Shown: in pieces, positions 62,926 through 64,000 of the stretch
Numbering within the stretch: position 1 is the stretch's first letter
Layout of the letters: every line of letters begins with the position of its first letter
Source: Gammaproteobacteria bacterium
GTDB lineage: Bacteria > Pseudomonadota > Gammaproteobacteria > UBA6429 > Thiohalophilaceae
NCBI GenBank assembly: GCA_029880855.1
Contig: JAOUNS010000004.1
Span: 186,001 to 250,000 of the forward strand
Reading direction: 5' to 3'
DNA length: 64,000 nucleotides
Position numbers and translations under genes: made by a program
The notes under the pieces: model-generated
Seen by the model: the letters and a program-made list of their open reading frames with translations, nothing else
Databases searched by the model: none
What the model was told of the DNA's origin: nothing

Positions 62926-62942
62926 CTCAATCCGCGACATAT

Positions 62943-63767
62943 TCATTTATCCTTATGATCTATAAGACCTAGCAATCCAGATCTCCGATTATTTTCACTA
63001 CTATGTCTATCTCTCAGGTCAAGCAAACCACCACCAAGTCTATTTGTTGTGTTGTTTTCTCTTACTAATCCTGCAGGAAACCCTGCCACATTTGATCGAT
63101 GTCCAGATGTATCAGTAGTAGAAAATATACGATTAATTGCATCGCCTAATCCAGTTTCTTGAATATTAGGCGCTGAAGAACTTTGGCTGCTACTTCGCAG
63201 TGTTTCTATATCCTTTCTTAGCTTTTCATTTTCATTTATTAGTCGTTTAATACCACCTCTGTAAATTGGTATTAGAGCATTTTTAATTTCTTTCTCAAGC
63301 TCATCAATAGTTGAAAAGTACTTTGGGCTGTGTCTTTCTGATAATTTTTTCTTGAAATCATTCAGCAATTTTCGCTTTATGTTATAATCGCTTGCATATT
63401 TATCATCATAAAAAATTTCGTCGTCAGATTTAACATTCTTAAAATATACTAAAACATCTTTTTTAAAATGATTGATTGCATAAAGATACTCCCACTTTGT
63501 GATACTCAGCCTATCCGAATTAGTCATTTGGGGAATTATCGAACCATAACGTTCACCAACTATCAAAACAAGAAAATCACTTTCTTTGATGCCTGTAATA
63601 ATTTCATTTCTTGATGAACCACTTGATGCCGGTTTTATATCAAGCGCATTTATATTCATATTAAATTCACGCAGCACATTAGCCACAGCTTTTCTTTCAC
63701 TTTCCAGATCAAGAAATGTCGAGCTTATGAATGCTGATGGATGGGAAGTATGCATATTAATCTTCAC
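62943..63767 (-). CDS. DUF4062 domain protein (274 aa)
   Basis: N-terminal DUF4062 (nucleoside-2-deoxyribosyltransferase/TIR-like) fold: PSAFISSTFLDLESERKAVA, GIKESDFLVLIVGERYG, YLYAINHFKKDVLVYFK. Then a coiled-coil stretch (LINENEKLRKDIETLRSSSQ) and a Ser/Arg/Gly-rich tail of low complexity. DUF4062 domains are often sensors or effectors in defence-type proteins, where larger partner domains follow; here only a tail follows. The GTG start sits 6 nt after AGGAG. Confidence 0.8.
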   Translation of the reverse strand: MKINMHTSHPSAFISSTFLDLESERKAVANVLREFNMNINALDIKPASSGSSRNEIITGIKESDFLVLIVGERYGSIIPQMTNSDRLSITKWEYLYAINHFKKDVLVYFKNVKSDDEIFYDDKYASDYNIKRKLLNDFKKKLSERHSPKYFSTIDELEKEIKNALIPIYRGGIKRLINENEKLRKDIETLRSSSQSSSAPNIQETGLGDAINRIFSTTDTSGHRSNVAGFPAGLVRENNTTNRLGGGLLDLRDRHSSENNRRSGLLGLIDHKDK

Positions 63768-63803
63768 AAATTACTCCTGATTACATTTCCATTCATACAA
63801 AAC

Positions 63804-63832
63804 AAAAAAGACAGCCGAAGCTGTCTTTTATT
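63804..63832. terminator. Rho-independent terminator at the right edge
   Basis: AGACAGC (63809-63815) and GCTGTCT (63820-63826) around CGAA (TTCG on the minus strand, a stable tetraloop). A T-rich tail is present on either strand. Likely ends a gene lying outside the window. Confidence 0.75.
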
Positions 63833-63840
63833 TTTCTATT

Positions 63841-63990
63841 TTCTGCCTTGTTAAGAGCAAGCGAGGGATTCGCAGACAAGGCGCGGTGCTTACCGAGAAG
63901 CGGAGTGTACAAACAGTACATGAGCATTCTCAGGAAGTGCCGCAACGCCGTATGCGGATGACTCGCGCCGCTATTAACCGCATTTACTGT
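63841..63990. repeat. Repeat related to the 41177 element
   Basis: Contains AAGCGGAGTGTACAAACAGT followed by ACATGAGCATTCTCAGG, in the same order as AAGCGGAG and ATGAGCATTTTGAG in the element at 41177, with TGTAC-AAACA-GTACA as its centre. The right boundary may lie outside the window. Confidence 0.45.
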
Positions 63991-64000
63991 CGCCACAGTT

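Noticed and set aside
62714-62965. 83-codon plus-strand frame
   Set aside because: It spans an intergenic palindrome between convergent signals and has no ribosome-binding site.

Overview
The window looks like a chromosomal segment of a gammaproteobacterium that I cannot place further. It carries an Rsd/AlgQ-type anti-sigma-70 protein, Slt lytic transglycosylase, TrhP/YegQ, a YhaJ/YqjF/YqjG/pirin-type module and an N-acyl-homoserine-lactone LuxI/LuxR pair. I see no tRNA, rRNA, CRISPR array, complete insertion sequence or integrase.

Layout. 1-5.7 kb: the 5' part of ilvD, divergent slt, two tiny genes, rsd and a 3-mercaptopyruvate-type sulfurtransferase. 5.8-10.7 kb: trhP, then a glycerophosphodiester / glycerol-3-phosphate cluster made of an FGGY kinase, a short GlpD-like FAD enzyme and a GDPD phosphodiesterase. 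10.9-13.2 kb: a quorum-sensing island, luxR - lux box - luxI - second luxR. The second LuxR has lost most ligand-pocket residues. 13.2-16.3 kb: a cupin, a bifunctional aldolase/short-chain dehydrogenase and a DUF123 protein. 16.3-19.5 kb: pirin, glutathionyl-hydroquinone reductase and DoxX, divergent from a LysR regulator. 19.7-27.3 kb: AlkD, a methyltransferase, an outer-membrane-like protein, a PlsC-like acyltransferase, a CheW domain fused to three tandem globin domains, and a Ycf46-type AAA ATPase.

From about 27.4 kb the character changes. Most genes run on the minus strand and encode small lipoproteins, exported proteins or immunity-like proteins of unknown function. Recognisable members are YjbQ, a minimal MscS channel, a SET-domain protein, an exported EndoU-type nuclease with a candidate immunity gene, an SLT-domain protein, a five-haem cytochrome c and a phospholipase C/phosphoesterase. 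On the plus strand at 45.7-50 kb lies a two-gene unit: an exported Ser/Thr-rich repeat protein followed by a large DUF4105 protein with an outer-membrane-type C-terminus. The last 232 bp of the DUF4105 gene are duplicated 1.67 kb downstream, flanking three DUF4156-like small genes.

From 50 kb to the end the DNA is visibly more AT-rich. It is filled with palindromic intergenic repeats, immunity-like genes (an EF-Ts-UBA/Imm11-like fusion and an Imm11-like protein) and, at the right edge, a PIN-like nuclease next to a DUF4062 protein. The last two resemble a defence module. Two gene families occur twice (34.9/60.0 kb and 38.0/40.4 kb), which supports local duplication and exchange.
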